Below are positions 30,390 to 32,013 of a stretch of DNA of 32,013 bases, one piece after another; positions within the stretch are counted from its first letter, which is position 1, and each line of letters opens with the position of its first letter. Source of the stretch: CAYHKY01 sp964357355 (GTDB lineage Bacteria > Patescibacteriota > Microgenomatia > UBA10105); contig CAYHKY010000005.1 of assembly GCA_964357355.1 (NCBI GenBank), positions 1-32,013 on the forward strand, in the 5' to 3' direction. The notes beneath the pieces were generated by a model, which was not told where the DNA came from, made no database searches, and was given only the letters and a program-made list of their open reading frames with translations. A program made the position numbers and the translations under genes.

Positions 30390-31583
30390 ATGCAAGTTGA
30401 TAAAAAAACCATTACGCTGATTGCACTCAATACGGCCTTCGTAACCCACAAAAATTTGGGCGGCGGCGACCGGATGCTGATGGAATTAATTTCCAGGCTA
30501 CCCGGAAATATCACACCCATCGTGATTTTACCCCCAATCGGCATGGCGCACTGGCGGAAACTTAAACTCCCAAAACGAATTTACCGCATCTTGCCGGCAA
30601 CTACTTTTGACGGCAACGAGTCCCGGGTAGCGATTTTTTTTGCTTATTTATTAAGGCTTCGCTATACGTTAAAAATTCTGGGGAATTTACTGCAAATGAA
30701 TGAGAATTCAGTTATTTATACAGCCTCTGATTATTTTGTCGACGTCATACCCATAACTCTTTTGAAATTGAAATTCAGACATGCCCGCTGGCTGGCGCAA
30801 ACTTATCATATAGTGCACCCTCCCCGGGAACGGACGGGAAACATACTGAATAACACCGCGGCTTATTTGTTGCAACGTACTAGTTTCCTCCTGATCAGAT
30901 ATCAGGCAAACCATATATTTGCCGACAATCCGAAAACTCTTGTTTTTTTCAAAAAACGTTTCCGGGGGCCGGTAACTCTTCTTGGTGGCAGCGTGGACAC
31001 AGACAGGACCCAAAAATTAATTCCTAGACTGGTCCCTGCTTCCGAAACGGTGATCGTGGGTAGGTTGGATCCGACCAAAAATATGCCGGGTGCCCTAACC
31101 GTCTGGAAAGGGGTCACCAAAATCCTTCCGTATGCTCATCTTAATATCATCGGCACCAGTTCAAGGAGTAGGATAAATGCGCTAAAAACAATGATTTCCC
31201 AAGCCGGGCTGGAAAAAAATATCACTTTAACCGGTTTTGTCCCGCATGAGGGCAGGCCTAATATTTTCGATCATCTTAAACGCTCGCGCATTTTCCTGTT
31301 TCTGGAATCGGAAGGAGGCAGAAGTTTGGCCCTTCTCGAAGCTCTTGCCTGCGGATTACCGGTAATTGCACTACCCCACTCCCTGTTTGAAAATAATTTT
31401 GTCACCGGCGGTATTAAAATCTGCCCGGACATCCCATCAATTGCGGCAGAAATAGTAAATCTTCTTAACCACCCCTCATATTATCTCAGCCTAAGTCGGA
31501 AAGCCCTAATTGAGGCACGCCGGTTTGACTGGAATTCGTCCATGAATCATTTTGCAAGCATCCTAAAACATGAGCCTAAATGA
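30390..31583 (+). CDS. GT-B glycosyltransferase, paralogue of the second half of the tandem fusion
   Basis: A 397-aa protein of GT4 type. GGGDRMLMEL at 24-33, WLAQTYHIVHPPRERTG and NNTAAYLLQR match unit 2 of the 27082-29433 protein in order and spacing. The donor domain has VIVGRLDPTKNMPGALTVWKG near 222-242 and ESEGGRSLALLEALACGLPV near 306-325 with EX7E-like Glu residues. The GGGDxxLME start differs from the common GGxExxxxxLA loop of GT4, so these two form their own subgroup. It has its own TATAAT box and follows a palindromic repeat. It ends 2 bp before the convergent methyltransferase gene. Confidence 0.87.
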   Translation: MQVDKKTITLIALNTAFVTHKNLGGGDRMLMELISRLPGNITPIVILPPIGMAHWRKLKLPKRIYRILPATTFDGNESRVAIFFAYLLRLRYTLKILGNLLQMNENSVIYTASDYFVDVIPITLLKLKFRHARWLAQTYHIVHPPRERTGNILNNTAAYLLQRTSFLLIRYQANHIFADNPKTLVFFKKRFRGPVTLLGGSVDTDRTQKLIPRLVPASETVIVGRLDPTKNMPGALTVWKGVTKILPYAHLNIIGTSSRSRINALKTMISQAGLEKNITLTGFVPHEGRPNIFDHLKRSRIFLFLESEGGRSLALLEALACGLPVIALPHSLFENNFVTGGIKICPDIPSIAAEIVNLLNHPSYYLSLSRKALIEARRFDWNSSMNHFASILKHEPK

Positions 31584-31585
31584 TT

Positions 31586-32013
31586 TTAGTTTTTCCGCTT
31601 TACCCAATATTTAAAACTAACCCAGTCACGGTTTCCCGGCTGCATTTCAGCCAGAATTACCCGGGCGCCTGAACTTGTCAACAATTCCACAACTTCGGAT
31701 TTGGGCATCCAATAAAGGTCGATGATTTTCCCAAAGGTAAACCGCCGGTATAAATTCAAAAACAGCTTGGGTAAAAATCTGTGGATGAGACCTACAACAG
31801 TCAACCCGGGAGATGCCGGCAGTTGAAATACGAGCAACCCGTCTTTTTTCAAAATGCGGATAAATTCCTGCAGATAGATGCGCGTAATTTCGGGTGCGAT
31901 ATGTTGCAGAGTTATGGTCGAATAAATAAAGTCGAATGTCTCATCAGCAAATATTCTTAAATCAGGAATTCCATTGACTAAGTAATGACACCTTGCACCT
32001 TGCTTATTATACT
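31586..32013 (-). CDS. SAM-dependent methyltransferase, C-terminal part (cut by window edge)
   Basis: The open frame runs through the right edge of the window, so the N-terminus with motif I is missing. The visible 142 residues begin YNKQGARCHYLVNGIPDLR and continue FADETFDFIYSTITLQHIAPE, then ILKKDGLLVFQLP, the strand 4 and strand 5 regions of Methyltransf_11/12 enzymes. A basic amphipathic stretch (HRFLPKLFLNLYRRFTFGK) and a C-terminal strand follow. It likely modifies the same glycan as its neighbours. No in-frame start in the window is credible; a Met at 31852 is internal. Confidence 0.8.
   Translation of the reverse strand, partial: YNKQGARCHYLVNGIPDLRIFADETFDFIYSTITLQHIAPEITRIYLQEFIRILKKDGLLVFQLPASPGLTVVGLIHRFLPKLFLNLYRRFTFGKIIDLYWMPKSEVVELLTSSGARVILAEMQPGNRDWVSFKYWVKRKN

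Noticed and set aside
1..32013. CRISPR array or cas genes
   Set aside because: No regularly spaced repeats and no Cas-like proteins were seen.
1..32013. Recoding of TGA as an amino acid
   Set aside because: TGA ends several genes at the expected length, for example relE, the antitoxin and the GT2 at 22913, often in ATGA overlaps with the next start.

Overview
The window looks like a piece of a small, compact, AT-rich bacterial genome, most likely a Candidate Phyla Radiation (Patescibacteria) member and perhaps of the Microgenomates group. This is inferred from gene content and style: tightly packed genes with ATGA or tail-to-tail overlaps, many glycosyltransferases and methyltransferases, GIY-YIG, NYN, Fic and RelE/RelB accessory genes, a Ser/Gly/Asp-rich anchored protein with a PepSY-like end, and almost no central metabolism. 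TGA is used as an ordinary stop (for example RelE at 566-568), so the TGA=Gly code of Gracilibacteria/Absconditabacteria does not apply. No 16S rRNA is present to place it.

Region 1 (1-5.4 kb) is an accessory island, all on the minus strand: a truncated NYN-domain fragment, a RelE/RelB-type toxin-antitoxin pair, a two-gene operon of an unrecognised 335-aa protein and a SEC-C/TPR protein, and a Fic AMP-transferase. A 38-bp direct repeat lies about 25-35 bp beyond the 3' end of relE and again beyond the 3' end of fic, exactly 3640 bp apart. The antitoxin and fic promoters each carry tandem repeats in the -35/-10 spacer, suggesting autoregulation.

Region 2 (5.4-13.2 kb) is mixed housekeeping: coaBC, a gluconokinase-like P-loop kinase, tRNA-Tyr beside a broken 3' half of a second tRNA-Tyr and GC-rich hairpin elements, a GIY-YIG protein, DUF2294, a PepSY-like anchored protein, a methyltransferase, a secreted metalloprotease-like protein whose first zinc-ligand His is Gln, a degenerate receiver-like protein coupled to peptide deformylase (def), and small membrane proteins including a 33-residue one.

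Region 3 (13.2 kb to the end) is a large surface-glycan locus. It has five GT2 genes (two of the polyprenyl-phosphate sugar synthase type), GT4-type genes on both strands, an RmlD-like reductase, a GT-C-like giant membrane protein, a GT4::GT-C fusion, a tandem GT-B::GT-B fusion with a stand-alone homologue of its second half, and three methyltransferases. A plausible scheme is that the DPM-like GT2 enzymes make polyprenyl-phosphate sugars for the GT-C enzymes, the cytosolic GT2/GT4 enzymes extend a lipid-linked glycan, and the methyltransferases cap or modify it. No flippase, ligase or ABC exporter is visible in the window.

A recurring regulatory theme is that several start codons sit 5-8 nt after a good -10 box without a Shine-Dalgarno sequence, which points to leaderless mRNAs.
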